This document shows positions 35,001 through 50,000 of a DNA stretch of 64,000 bases, piece after piece. Source of the DNA: Pelecanus crispus (taxonomy: Eukaryota > Chordata > Aves > Pelecaniformes > Pelecanidae); the NCBI RefSeq assembly GCF_030463565.1, contig NC_134659.1, positions 7,138,511 through 7,202,510 of the forward strand, read 5' to 3'. The position numbers and the translations under genes are program-made. The notes beneath the pieces were generated by a model, which saw only the letters and a program-made list of their open reading frames with translations, was not told the DNA's origin and searched no databases. Position 1 is the first letter of the stretch. Every line of letters begins with the position of its first letter.

Positions 35001-38000
35001 CGAGAACGGGAGCTTGGAGATGAACATGGCTCGGAAGGAGGACCAGGGCATCTACACTTGCGTTGCTACCAACATCCTGGGTAAAGCGGAAGCACAGGTT
35101 CGCCTGGAGGTCAAAGGTAGGGGCACGAAGGGTTTTAGGTCAAAATGGTCTCTTGGATCTTCTGAAATTTGCAGCAGAAATAATAATTTAGGTTAAGGGA
35201 AGGTTAGCTGTGTGCTCCAGCAGTCTGTCAGCAGGACAGGCACTATGTAATTTGGAGCTGAAATCCAGAAAATGGTAGAGATTCCCTTCTAATGTTGGAA
35301 AAAAACAAGGCTGTGGATATACTGAAGCTGTCGAAGGGCTTGGTGTGGATACTGAGCTGTGAGATGCCACAAACAATGCAAAAAGAAATACAAAGTGTTC
35401 CTCAGGGTTAACTGATGGCAACAAAACATTTTTCTGAATCAAGTTTCCACTGGGGCTTTCCCTGTTCAGCAAAACTGATTGCTGACTCAGAAAACTGGGT
35501 ATTTTTTAAAGGGTCGGCATAAATTAATGGCTTGTTAAATTAATTTATTTGAAAGCATTTGTATCAGAGACAGTCCACTACAGCAAGCTGTCCTTTCCAA
35601 GTAACACCGCTCTTCATTGAGTTCCTGAGCTAAGACCCAGCAGTTTGGTGCCTAACGCTTTCCTCCTGACTTTGCGCAGACCCCACCAGGATTGTGAGAG
35701 GACCAGAAGATCAGGTGGTGAAGAGGGGCTCCATGCCTCGCCTCCACTGCCGTATAAAGCACGACCCGACACTGAAACTCACAGTCACCTGGCTGAAAGA
35801 TGATGCACCCCTGTACATTGGAAACAGGTCTGTGTTTAACACTTTCATGGGTCTTCTCTCCCAGGATTGTCGGATTTTTTACAGAACGTTTCAGGAGTCA
35901 CCAGGGATAATGTGGACAGACATCAAGTTCCCATCTAGGCAACATTTGCTGTTCTTGATACTTTTAATGTTACTAGCTCCTTCCAACAGACACCACCTAG
36001 CAATTAAAATTGACTTAGCAGTAAATCAAGACTTTGTCTATAGGTTTTATTTACAGATATTTCCGGACATCTTGATAAAACAGGTGGGTTAATAACAAGC
36101 TACTTCAAAATTAATGTTTATCTGCTGTGAGTGGTCCAGTTGTAATTTCCTTTCCATAGCTGACTCCGTTCTCGTGAAGTGCGATCTGATCGTGGGACAC
36201 GAGCCAATCAGAGGTCAGGCTGTTTTCCTAAAAGTGTGATTATTCCAGAGCACATTTGCTGATTCCTTAGGAAATGAGGTTTCTAAGGATAACTCAACAC
36301 ATCCTTAGCTGATAAAATCTTCAGACCAGAGGCGTACTCCTGTTCCGTTTGGGCTTTTATGTGTATTCTACAAGAGAACAGTTAGACCTCAATCCTGCTG
36401 CCTATTGTGCTTAGGCACAGTTGTGTGAGTTATCGTTTTCATCCCTTGAAGGATGAAGAAAGAAGATGATGGTCTGACAATATATGGCGTGGCTGAAAAG
36501 GACCAAGGGGATTACACCTGCATAGCTAGCACGGAGCTGGACAAGGACTCGGCTAAAGCGTACCTCACCGTACTAGGTAAAGCTGTCCTCCCAACGCACT
36601 GACACAGAGCTAAGTGCTTTATTTTTAATACAACAGACTGACTTCAAGGTCAGACCGAAAGGGTGATCTGTGATCATGGAATCATCCTCTGAAGCAGAGA
36701 TGCTCAGGGAGATGCTGGCAGAGCAATTGTTCCATTGCTGCAGGACTCGGCAAGGACGTGCTGCCTGATCTCTGACTCAGACAATGGCAATGAATTTGAG
36801 TCAAGGGAAACTTGCTTTTGAGACCAAAAATAAAGAGTAGTTATTACAGACAGCTAAAAATATCCAAATGTGGATGTCGAAGCTCTGTGAGAACAGTCCT
36901 GAATTTGCAAGTGAATTGAACTGAATGTCAGGCTGCTGAGCAGCGTTGGAGACCAGGGGGTGAGGGAGCCACTCCTAGCCTTGCAGGTCCCCTTTTCAAG
37001 ATGGGGACTGACAAACCCAAACCCATTCCCCATACCTGTTTATGTACGCTGCGAGATCTACTCGCAAAACACAGACTTATCAGTCCCTGCTCTTGGCCAC
37101 CTCAGATCTTGCTGACGTGCTGCATTCACAGGAGTGCCGCAACCTGCCAGCGCTGCTGGCGTAGACCTGCAATGCCCTACAAAAGTTGGAGTGCAACATG
37201 AATCTCGCATCCCTAATAATTTGACTGGGCTTGATTTATTTCCCTTCCTTTTCCCCTAATAGCTAATTAACTCTAAAGCAGGCTGATGTTTCCCCTTTGC
37301 CATGTACTAGACATATGAATAAAGGTGTGCAGAGCGTGCCTGGAGGTCGTGGGGGAAGGACGTACCTACTCTGGTCTCCAGGCAGGATCGGATCCTTCTG
37401 AAATCTGTAACTGTGTGTGTAACTTTATGTTTGCCAGGTACTCCTTTGGCCACCCAAGCTTAATGACTTAAACTAACACCGTTAACAACCAATGTCTTAC
37501 CTTGCAGCTGTCCCTGCTAACCGTTTGAGAGACTTACCAAAAGGTAATCATCACTAATTCATTGGCTTTATTTTATTTTGTAAAGTGCTTTTGTTTTGCC
37601 TTGCCAATAACACCAACAGAAAATCTAGGTGTAGTGGTTGAAAAAGCTGGGAGCTGATGCTTCCAAGTCCTGTCCATGTTGTCCTTGAAAACCCGTCCAG
37701 ATGGCCGTAGGTAGAAAGCTCCTGTGTCGCATCATTTCGTGTCCCACGGTGCCAGCGCTTGAGTGCAAGAATCACCTTACCCATACCTGTAAATGGTGAG
37801 CCCTGATGGGAGAAAAAAAAATTGCATTGAATTCCTTGACCTTTACCTGTAAAGAAGTTATTACTGTTACTGTTATTGCATGAGCTGGTTCTGTGCAACC
37901 ATGTGGGGTGTGACCAGGTAAAGAAACCAGAATTGTGCCCAGAGCATTTCTAATAATTATGTGTTTTCATTGAGGCTTTGTGTCTTTTCTGTTCTATTTG

Positions 38001-41000
38001 TTTGCATTTATTTTTTGGACAGCTACATGTAGTTTGTTGTAAGATCATATATCCCCCTTCTAAGCCACGATATCGTGCTTCCACCACCAGATAACATCAG
38101 TTGTACAGGGAGCAGGTAGGGTTTCAAGGCAAAGCACAATTAGTACGTGAGCAGATTTGTATTTAAAAAATTGCATTGGTCCACCAAGAGCTGCAGGACG
38201 TGAATCGTGCCGCAGAGCACATGTCCTCCCACGGGTCTGGACTAAGATGGCCAGGGCTTCCCCTCCCGGGAGAAGCGATGGGAACTGGGACTCCCAGCTC
38301 CTGGGACAATCCCAGCCTAATTTGTGTCATTCCTCGGCCAACAGAACGACCCGACCGGCCCCGTGACTTGGAGCTGACAGACCTGGCTGAGAGGAGCGTG
38401 CGGCTGACGTGGATTCCCGGAGATGACAATAACAGCCCCATCACAGGTCAGCCGCTGGACCCTCTGCCCCGTATCCCTCCCGCTTTCTTCTGCACAGCAG
38501 AAGGAAAACTTTCCTTGTGAGCTGAGCCCTTAACCCCACCTCTCCATCCTCTCCCCCAGACTACATTGTCCAGTTCGAGGAGGACCGGTTCCAACCTGGC
38601 ACGTGGCATAACCACTCCAGGTACCCCGGGAGCGTCAACTCAGCCGTCCTGAGCCTCTCTCCTTACGTCAACTACCAGTTTCGGGTGATTGCGGTGAACG
38701 ATGTGGGCAGCAGCCTGCCCAGCGTGCCCTCCGAACGATACCAGACCAACGGGGCACGTGAGTACCATCCACCCGGTCCCTCTTGCCGCGGTGACTTGAC
38801 ATTGTTCTTAGCACCTGGCCACCGCTCGCTGTGTAGACTCTTCCCTCGTGGTGTATGATCGCAGCTCCTGTAAGAAAAAATGATTTACACGGGTGAGGGA
38901 ATGAGCTGGTCCATGCATGTGCTGCGGTGTAATTTTATATATCACATCCTCAAGCCTATGACTGATATTCTGCAGAGCTGCAAAACTCCAATGGAAAGAT
39001 TTATGCAAAGGTCACTCCAGCAGAATCTGTTGAAGGAAAGCCCAGGTTCACCTTACACAGAAGCTTTCTAAAGAAAGTCTTTCATCCTTTCTGACCACAG
39101 GAAGCTCAGAAGTCTCTTGGAAAATTAGACTCAAGTGTAAACTGGCCACAAGCAAAAGGCATTTTGTTCCAAAATTGCTAAATCATTGTCCACTGCTAGC
39201 GCTGGCCAGGAGCCCAGATGGATGCAGGAGTAAAGTGTGCTCCAGTCCCCGACCAAGACTCGGGTCTTCAGTTTGTGTGCCCAGTGCTTTGTAGGTTGTA
39301 GAATACTTGGGAAAATTCATATGAGGAATTCATAAGAAGCTTAGTAGTGTGGCTGCATTTCTTAATTTAACCATTGCAGAGCTACTTCTGCAATGTCTAC
39401 TGGCATCTAGTGTTGGCTTTTGACATTACTCTTGTTTCAGATTTCAAAGGTGTCAGACTTGGCTCTTGGGGCAGCTTCACAATGGCTGTCTTTCAAAGAT
39501 TTAGGACAATTTGGGGGGGGGGAAGAGGCTCCTAAATAAATGGCCTGGTTTTCAAGAGTGCTGAGAGTCTCATGTTCCATTAACCTGAATGCGAACTTCT
39601 GGAAAAATGAGGCCATTAACTCCTGTCTTGGAAGTACTTTTGGCTTGCACAGTAAAGGGTTTTTAACCACTCAAGCGGTCATTTTTCAACATTATAAACT
39701 GCATTTTTATTTTCAATGTGAATTTCAGGTCCTGAAATTAACCCAACAGGAGTTCAAGGTGCTGGGACCCAAAAAAACAACATGGAGATAACCTGGACGG
39801 TGAGTTGTTCTTTGATGCTTGACAGCCACCCAGCATCTTACCATTACGGTCACAGATGCCAAGGTAGAGAGAACTCAGCATCTCTAGCACGTGAGATGTA
39901 CCACACAGAACACCATAACCCTAAGGATCATAAAAAGCAGAAGATGCATCTACAGGAGAGGACGTTATTAGTGCCTAGAAGAAGGTTTGTGATAAAAACA
40001 ATAATTTGCAACTATGTAAGCCAAAGAAAAGATGCTGGATCACAGATACAGGTTAGGGAGGATGCTCAGAGAGTCTGATTCCTGGAGCAGTACAGAGGGC
40101 TTACAGACCAGCTCTTGCTTTTCTTCGTGGACCAGCAGGTGTCATCCACAAATAAGCCAGCATCTCTAAGGAGGATAGCAATTGCAGTGGGAGTACGGAC
40201 TGGAATATAAGGATATGGTTCTTGGTTTTGCCTTGGGTCTGGAGGGCAAGGACTAGGCATGTCTGTCTCTGGGAACAAAAATATTGACCTCCTTTGAGAA
40301 TCTCTGATGGAGCATGAAATGAGAACCAGCTGCTGAACAGAACGTTTTGGAGCTCCATGGCAGAGAAATACAGTTGCTCTTTCTCCTTCTCACTTTCTTT
40401 TTCTGTTTTGGTCCATTAAAGCCTCTGAATGCAACTCAAGCTTATGGGCCCAACCTCAGGTACATCGTGAGATGGAGGCGAAGGGATCCCCGAGGGAGCT
40501 GGTACAATGAGACCGTGAAGACACCAAGGCATGTGGTCTGGAACACACCCATCTACGTCCCCTATGAGATCAAGGTGCAGGCAGAGAACGACTTTGGTAG
40601 AGCACCAGAGCCTGACACCGTCATCGGCTATTCAGGGGAAGATTGTGAGTATTTTCTCAGTCAGAGACCTGTAAGTTATTCAGAAGGGCAGGATCCCACC
40701 CAAGGTCAGTGGGTTGGCACCTGTGCCCGGGACGTGTTCATAGTGCTGCTTGATTTGGCACAAAAATCCAGTCCCAGGCGTTGGAAGAAAGAGGCTTGGC
40801 CATTAGACTCTGTTCTGGGCTCTGCCTGCATGACCCGAGTCACTTAGCCTCTCCCTTGCTCTCTGTAATACCCAGATAACACTTTGAATGTGGAACACAG
40901 TGAGGTTTCATTTAAGATGAGCTCTGGCTGTATTCCAATAAACCGCATTAAATTTTTTGCCCCTGACATCTGTAGAGCACCGAGTTCACCTCGGATGAGA

Positions 41001-44000
41001 GGTGCTATGATGGCCAAGAGGGCCTTGCTTCATCCTGGACTGGATTCTTGTCCCTCTCTGGTAAGGCCCCAGCTAAGCCCCAGCTTGGGCTCCTGTTTGC
41101 AACACACCATTGGCTCAGCTTATCTTTCTTTAAAACTTTCCACCTGGTCACGCAGAACAGCAGCCAGCTTGTTTAACTCTCTTTTCACCTTCTTTCTGGG
41201 CTACTGGTATCGCCTTCCGTGCCTGTAGCATCCAAGACTCTGAACTACGATTATCCTTACCCTGTTATGATAATGTGGTTTGCTGCCAACAGCTTTATTT
41301 TTAAAGAAGTATATATTAGTTCCTTGCATTGCAGCATCAGTGGGGGTCCCTGGCTGTGTGACTTTAGCATTACCAAGAAGTAAGGCAGATAAGCCAGCGA
41401 ACCGCCCATGACTCTAGGCTTGAAGTCAAGGGGGCACAAACAGGGCACAGCAATTTCAAGAAAATCTGCAATCTTGGTGCTGAGATAGCACGCACGACAC
41501 ACCCTCCGACTGGGCACCTTCTCCCAGAGGAGACAGGGCAACAGGAAGGAAAATGGGCAGAGACGGTGGGAGTCAGGGTAAGAGCTGAGCGCTGGAAGCA
41601 AAGCTGGACCTAGCTGAGAGGCTCTGACTGGAAAAGCTCCACAAGCACCCAACTGCACCATCGTCTCTGCATTACCTGTCTGGACACTACCAGGGTGCTT
41701 TGGTTTTTGTTTTTTTTTTTTTTCCTAGTTTCAGTTGAAAACTTGTGCAATAATTTTGAGTTTTGGGAGGATCTGAATGAGCCTGCACATGTGTGCTTTT
41801 ACAAGGAGGTAAACCACGGAGACCAAACCAGCTGTATCACACCCCAGGCACAAATGTGTTCCTGCCTGTGTCCCAAGGGCTGGGACAAGTTTTAAAAAAC
41901 CCCAAACCAAACAAAAAAACCTAGTCCCCGCCCTGTCATGTCTGAATCACTTCACAAATAACTGCAGATTTCTACATTACAAACAGGTGATCTGTAAAGA
42001 GGAGGGTAAAAAAAAAAAACCAACTGGATCAACAGCAGGTTCCGGCCAAATTCAGATTAACAGGTGTGGAAATAACAGGTAGTTTTGTAACTCTTGGGTC
42101 TAACAGTGGCCAGCCGGTTGCCGCAGGAGGGGGCTGCATTTGCCGGCAGCAGAGTCACGCCGTGCTACCCTTCGCTCGGAGAGGGAGCGGGGCCAGACCC
42201 TTCCTTGCGGATAACGTGATCCGTCATCTCTTGCAGCAGCGTGCAGGAAGCCCTGCTAGTAACTGGATCGTGAATATTCTTGCGATGCCTGGCTGAGTGA
42301 AATAGGGTTGGGTTTTTTTTTTTTTTTTTCCCTTTCTTCCCTGTGGAAGCACTGCTAAAAACCCCAATAGTGAGCTTCTAAAGTGTGCACATGTCAGGGA
42401 GAAAGCGAGGGGGCCAGAGGTAAGTGATGCCAGTCTGTGTATTTGCAAGGTTGTAGGGGCTGCTCACCCCAAACGAGGGCAGCCAGGAAGCTGCGAGTTG
42501 GCCTGTTGCTCCTGTTTTACGCTATCGAGTTTGGAAATCCTCAGAAACTGAATTTAAGGAGGGAGAAAAGGTGCTGATTATCCCCACGCAAACCCCGCTG
42601 GCAGACAGGGCCGGCCGGGATGCCAGCAGATGGCAGAGCCGGCGCGCAGCCGCTGCTCGCCCCGTTTGCAGCAGCCTGGCAGCGCTGCCGTGGGAAAACC
42701 ATGGCGAGGGGGGGCAGAGGGGCGTCCGTCTGTCTGTCTGACCTCCAGGGCACCGCTGGGTGCCTAATGCACGCTCTGCTTTATCCCTGACCACTCAGAT
42801 CCCAAGGCTGCGCCTACCGATGTTAGGATCAGAGTTTTAAACAGCACTGCCGTTGCTCTGACCTGGACCCGAGTGCACCTGGACACCATCCAGGGACAGC
42901 TCAAGGAGTACAGAGTGAGCCACCCCACCGTCTCTTCAGCGCTGACTATTAATACAGCTAACCTTCTCACAAGCCGAGGCGGCCCCGGTGGTGGAGCTGC
43001 CTGCGATGGGGATGACAGAAAACTCTCTTCCGGCCATCAGGACCCCTTAGCCGCAGCCGGGGTGCAGGACCACAGGGGCTGAGCTCTGCTCTGGAGCAGC
43101 ACCAGCAACCAAGGGCCTTGGTTTGCTCTTCGTGGTGCCGGGACGGGGCTGGGGACGTCTCCCGTTGCTCCCCCAGAGCTCGGTGCTGGGCTGGCCCTTG
43201 CCAGTGCCTGCCTGCGGGATCTGGGGTGCTCAGAGAAAGCAAGCGGGGCTGCCCTCGTGCACCCAGCGAGGGACTCGGGTGCTCCTGCCCATGCAGCGAG
43301 GTGTCTCCTGGCTCTAGAGCTGCCCAGGACCACAGGCTGGCTGGCTCGGGGGTGAGCGACCTCAGATAGGTACGAGCAGGGTAGTTTTTGTGTCATCCCC
43401 AAAGTACCTACACTGGTTTTTAATGAACACAAACCCCTGCAAAGCCTAAACCCAGCGGTTCGTACTAACTGGCAACTAAAGACAGCATGGATCCTAGTTG
43501 TTTATTTACTGCTAAGGTAAAATACCAATGTTTCTGTACAGAGGATAGACCCTGTTCAAAACAAGCTACAGTCTGGACAGAGCCCCTTCTGTCAGCGTTT
43601 AAGACGTTGTCAAAAGTGCATGTCCTGCAAATGGTTATAACATTTCAAATCCAATAATCCACTGGGCATAAAGAAAGCTCCCTGGGTACTGCTTTCATTT
43701 TTTTTTTCCTGCCTCTGCTCTGTCGTTCTGGCCTATTTTCTGCATGAATCTTATTTCTGCATGAAATAAGATTTACAGTCGGGGCTTTGAATGGGAGGCT
43801 TCCCAAGTTCAGACTTTCCTTTGTGCCTGGACGCGTCCCACCTTTCCTCGTTCACCACTACGGCACTAATCCGGGTAGAAAGGGGGAGTCACTCGACGCC
43901 TAGTGCTCGGGAGCCAGAAACGGCTCTCTGTAGTCTGAGCTTAGCTGGTTTTGCTCTGGGACCTCTGGTAAGCGCTTAACCCCATGCTCAGCCTCTTCCT

Positions 44001-47000
44001 CGGGTAACACCACTGACCTGCCTCGCTGGGGGGACGTGGAGCTTCATTAATTCCTCAGAAACGCTTCTGCAGCCGAGAGCTGCTCTTTGGAAAGGCAAAG
44101 TTTTGCTATGCTTTGTTAATGAAAAACCAGTTGCACTTAAATGGGAAAAGCTTCACTTGCCATGCATGTTTCTTGAAGGCCTATTTCTGGAGAGACAGTA
44201 GTTTGCTGAAGAACCTGTGGGTCTCCAAAAAACGGCAGTATGTGAGTTTTCCTGGAGACCGAAACCGGGGCATAGTGTCCCGGCTGTTTCCTTACAGCAA
44301 CTACAAGCTTGAGATGGTTGTAACCAACGGGCGAGGAGATGGGCCACGCAGTGAAGTTAAGGAGTTCCCCACACCAGAAGGAGGTACGTTCCCGGGGGGT
44401 CGTGCAGGCACCCGTCCCTCGGGCGCGTGCGGGGAGAGGTTCGGGTGGTTCAGCTCCACAGAGCGGACCGGGAGCCGCACGGCTCTGCGGCTCCGCGACG
44501 CTGCTGGGGAGATGCCCCAGGGACGATTTTTAGCTGAGCCTGGGCAGCGTCCATCACGCAGCACTGCTGCGTGCCTTCGTCACCGTGGGGTAGGTGACAT
44601 CTCTGCAGCTACACCTAGAGCTAACTACCGGCACCGTCTCATCAATCTTAAAAAAAAAAAAAACAACCCCTTCAGGTACTTTGAATGCATCAGCAAGTAG
44701 CTCGTAGGTTGAACAAGAGAAATGTTTGCAAAGCCTCTTCAGAGGCGCAGCACCGTGCCCTTGATTTGCTGCCTGACCTGCAAATGTCACCGCAGCCCCC
44801 CGTGCTGTGGGGTCGGTGAAATGGGAGCGAACGTATTCGTCTTGCTCAGTAAAAGGCAGTAAAATCTCTGTAAGACCTAAGTACTTTTGTTCTAAAAGGA
44901 CGTCACTGCTACCCCTGTCAGGCTTTTAAGGCAAGAGCACCTCGTTCTTCCGTTCAAAGAGCTTGTGTCAAGGATGAACCTGAGATTTTAATTTTCTTGC
45001 TGTCACAGGAGCTATTTATAGACACGCCAGTAACTTTTTGTTGGAGCTGCACTTTCAGTGGCTGGCAATGAATCTTCCTATAGCACAGATGTTTTTGGCA
45101 CTGTATGTTACAAAAACGCAAGAGGAGAAAATAGTAGAGGCTGGAAGCAAATCCTGCCTCAACTAACACAAAATATTGTGGGGCCTTCCTCTTCATCCTA
45201 CTCCTGTTGTACAAGAACAGCCTCTCTCAGTCCTCTCTCTTCCTTCCTTAACGTTTTCTTGGATGCTGTCACCATTTTCTAAGGCGGTTCAATTGACCAG
45301 CCATAATTAAGCTTCTTTAAAAAGAAAGGACTCTGCTGCAGACGGGCGGTTTCGCAGTCAGGCGCATTTTGATCGAGCTGCTCACCTGCGTGCTAGAGGC
45401 ACGGAGCATTTGGGGTGGTTACATGCAGGCGTGGGCGGCATGGATTGAAACAATTACAGCAGATTATACTCTTGTCAGAAGTAAACTGCCGATTTGTTTT
45501 TTCCTATACCACTAAGCAATTTTATTGACTATATATTGATGTTCAGGAGCGTGAATTACATTCTGCAAAACTTCTTTTTAAAAAAAAATAAATTGCTAAT
45601 CTCTCGGATCAGAGAGTCAAGTTCTTTCCCCAGTCAAGACACCGCAATTATGAGTAAACCAGGAGAATAATTTAATTCAAGAATGCATAATGCTTTCCTT
45701 CCTTTACTAGCTTTGAATAAGCAGTCATAAAAGCAGCCATTCCTCAGGGTAAGAACCACTGTATGCGTGCACCAGCTCCGTTACACGTCTCTGGGCGTTA
45801 GTAACACAAAGATGCTTCGCAGTAAGAGAAGCTGCTATACTATTTTTCCCCGTTCCAACAGACAAATAGATGAGATGTAAATGTTGGGCTGGATGGGGGC
45901 TGTAAACAAGACCGGTAAAGTAGGCGTACCACATACAGAAGCGGGACTCGAACTGCGTCACAGCTCCGCTTCGCGGCTGCAGCATCTTTTGCGGGTGCCT
46001 CCCCGAGCTACGCGCAGGAGGGCAGCGGCACCCAGCGAGCGCCGTGCGGGCACGGTGCTGCCGGGGCTGGGGTTGCATGCAGAGCTGCTCTGGTTTCTGC
46101 TCCCCGCATACACGCTGCTGAAAACCCTGGGCTGGCGCATGGTTTCTGGCAGATTCTTGTTCAATCAGGTTTTGACCCTTTAGTGTGTGTGTATTTATGA
46201 GTGTCTTGAGTGTATCAGTCAGCCTGCGATGTATACGGTATTGTAAGGTATGTTATCTTGTATGTTTTTTCTTCTTTCTTTCTCCTTCCTGGCCCCATCC
46301 TCCTCCCAAGTGCCCAGCTCCCCCAGGTACTTAAGAATCCGACAGCCAAATCTGGAAAGCATCAATCTGGAGTGGGATCACCCAGAGCATCCCAATGGAG
46401 TCCTCACAGGATACAACCTTAGATACCAAGCCTGTACGTTCCACGTTACCTTTTTAGTGATAATAATTAAGTCATTAAGTATTTTCCTTGCCGCTAATTC
46501 CCTCCTCACCTAGCACAGAAAGCTCTCCGTAAGTAGCTGGAGGCTCTCATCCCCAGATGAGACACGCTGGGGCTGGAGTCCTGGAGCAGTGCCGGGCAGC
46601 TGCAGTTAACCAGGGAGGGCTGTGGACGCTCAGCAGTTCTCCAGACTTGACCACTGAAGGGAAATAAGTTTGGTCTCTGATTTAGAAAGACCTCGAAGCG
46701 CGGTGTGAGTAGTTTATGCGCTCGCTCAAACACAAGCTCCCGGCTGCATGAGATGCTGCCCGGAGCGCAGCACGCTCTGCAGAGCCCGGCACGGTGCTGG
46801 GGGCAGCACAGCCTTCTCCGAGACCCTGGCGCTTGTGCTATGCCCTTCCTTGGCCGCCTACACGACCCTGGACGTCCCCACTAGCAGGTCCCCCAGCCAG
46901 TAAGTCACCAGCTGCCCTAGCCGAAGCGTATTTAACAGCAGCTACAGCTCCACGCGTACGGGGCCCCGCACCGACCGCAGGTCCGGTCCCGGGGGCGAGG

Positions 47001-50000
47001 TGATGAGGTAGCACGGCGTATTTCTGAAACAAGGCTGAAGCCCCCACGACCTGCCTTTCCTCCCCAGTTAACGGATCCAAAACGGGCCGAACCCTGGTAG
47101 AGAACTTCTCTCCCAATCAGACAAGGTTCACCCTGCAGAGGACAGACCCCATCTCGCGCTACCGCTTCTTCCTGCGCGCACGGACCCAGGTCGGAGAAGG
47201 GGAGACCATAGTGGAGGAGTCGCCAGCCTTGCTGAATGAAGGTATGTGCAGCAGCAACAGCTTCTGGCTTTGCTGAGGGGTTAGGGAGGTGATGGTACAT
47301 GCATCAGCCAAAAACTGCAGGGCAGAGAATCAGGCGGTCCACAGGGCAACCAGTACAAGATAGTAACTGGTGCACAGCTACTGTCTACTTAGAGATGGAT
47401 AGGTGCCTGACCAGAACCGAAAACTGCAGCAGAAATGCTGCAGAGGTGACTGAGGGGACTGTCCTGTGCTCTCAGGAACCACCTTGCTGCCCCCCGAGCA
47501 ATTAGCATCCCTCACGTGCCCCAGAGCAGGAGCACATCTTGCTCTTGTCTTGCAAAAGGTGAAGCTCTACTCCGCCCCTCTGCAGCCTCTGTACGAGCTC
47601 GATGAGGGGCAGATGTGGGTGATTTTTACGTGGTTTGAAGGGGTTGCAGCAGCTGCATCCTCCAGGCACTGAACCCAGGCAGGGGCTACGGTGCCACTTC
47701 CCTGTCACCCCATAACCAGCAGCTGACCTGACCCTCCAAAGCGAAGCCCCAACTCCCAGATTCATAATAAGATAAAATGCCCATTGTGGGACATTCATCA
47801 AACTAAGTGAAAGTTCAGGAGCCCTGAGGGAACTCAGGGAGACAAAAGCTGGCTCTTTCCTTTCTTTAGCGTTTGCTAAAAGACCTATGATTTGGTTAGC
47901 CCTCTGATTTAATGGGGTTTTTGTCTCTTTCCTCCATCTCCCCCTCCCCAACTAATGGCTCTGAGTAGGAAAAGTAATTCCTACTGATGGCCCAGTGGAA
48001 AGGAAATGCTTCCTGACACCTCTTAGGTGGGCTCCAGCATCCCTAATTGACGCGACAGGATGGGAGACCGGGCCGCATATGCTATGGGGGAAAAAAAAAA
48101 AACAGCTAAGTTACGCCCTGGCAAACAGGAGCGGGGGCATGTCATCGCTTTAAAAAGGAGCTTGGCTGACCAAACTGTTAGAGCACAGAGAGCGGATTGA
48201 AGTTGCCGGTGCTGACCGTCAATAGTTGTTTCATATACAGTTGCTTTACTGGGTTTGTTTCTAAGTGCTGTTAACAGTGACTGTTAGGAGAGCACAGCTA
48301 AATAATAGCCATAACCATGGCTGTTGTATCAATATACCTATCAATTGCTCAACTGATTTGTGTCAGGACATGGCAGGTACAGCGTCTGCCGGCGTGACAA
48401 GGTAAGGTTCCCTGTCCGCAGGGTCGGGGACGTGGATGGGCAGCGGCACCCAGGGCTCCCCGGCTGCCCTGCCGAAGGGACAAGCTCTGCCACTTAGCAA
48501 AAGGACGAGGCACTGGCCGTTAAGCAGCAAGAAAAATTAAGAGAGTCAAATCCCAGTCTGAAGTTACAGAACTATGGCAAAGTTTGGCCTCAACCAATGA
48601 GACCCTGAGGTACAACACGGCACAGGCGAGTTCTGCTAATGATGGGCACATAGGTACGGTTGGCAGCTCTGAATGCCCACTCTGATATGAAGGTACCGGC
48701 TGTAAAGCTACGTGAAAGATGAGTTTGGAATGTAAAAAACAAGCAGATTAAGAAAATTAAACCCATTAATGCATCCAGAGGTTGTTTTCTGCTTGCCAGA
48801 CTCATTCACCTGAGAAGTTTAAATAAGACGAATCTCTCTCGTATTCTGCACCATGGGCTCCAACCCACGCCAGGTAGGACGAGCACTGATGGTAGAATTA
48901 CACTAGAAAAAAAATTAAGATGAAATTCAGAGTGTCAAAACCGGTCCTTGCTGGGATTAGATATAAGCACCTGCTTAAGCACTTTGCTTAATCGACACCA
49001 CCGGCATCTTCTGCTGCGGAGCTGGCGTGTGTTTAACCGGTAATTTCCGTCTCCAAGGGGCCACCCCTGCCCTCTCTGCCCGCTGCAAGTGGCTCTGACG
49101 CACAGGAGGGTGCCGGTTGTAGTTAATGCATTTATTCCCTCTCTCTCAAGTCTCTGGTGACTGTGCGCAAGTGGTCCCCAGGCTCTTGTTGGTGTGTTCT
49201 GGTTGTTTTATATATTCCTCTCTTTTCTCTTCCCTTCTCTTCTATGCTCTCTTCGCATTCCCCTCTCTATCCTTGCCGCTGCCCTCTGAAGCCACGCCAA
49301 CCCCAGGTACCGTACCAGCCGGAGGAGGTAACAGGCATGGGGCAAGGCTCACCCCTCGCTTGCTCGGGTGTGCTGCCAATTAAGCATGCACTCCATTAAC
49401 CCTTTCAATGGGAAGGTGAAGTGTCAGGAGTCTAAATTGGACATATGAAACGACGGCAGGTAAAAAGCAGCCCCACAGGCAGCAGGGACTAGGGCAAGCT
49501 CCGGGGGGGGGGGGCGGTCTGCAAAGATTAAAGTATCTCTGAGCAGAGCTTAACAGCCTCCCAGATGCCTAATGATAGCCAAACCCACCAAACGCTGCAG
49601 CTGCCGCGGACTGTGCAAGCTAAAATGAGAGTCAAGTTGCCCTAGTCAAGATGGTTTTAATCCCAGGTCTGCACAAAGCCCTCTCCCCTTTTTAAGCCTC
49701 AACATCCCTGCCCTGCAAAAATACAGCCGAACATTTACCGGCCCCTTCCCGACTCAGCGGTGCCTGCCTGTGCCCTGCAGCATTTAAGCTGCAATTTTAC
49801 ACCCAGGAGCCTGCGCTGTTGCTGCCGGAGCAGGGCTGTGCCACGCAGGTCTGTGTCGCAGCATCCGGACGCCGCAAGCCGCGCACCTCCCGGGGTTCTT
49901 TGAGGGCTGCCGGGGCTTTTGTACAGGAGAATCCTTTTGTTTCCAGGTGCCCATTGAAAGGGTTAAGGACAATGTTTGTGCCACAGCTGTGCATGTCTGC

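Noticed and set aside
39729..39799. Acceptor two bases further in, giving GAPEINP rather than GARPEINP
   Set aside because: The AG at 39727-39728 is the only AG that keeps the downstream frame into [10 protein letters not shown]; starting after GT has no AG.
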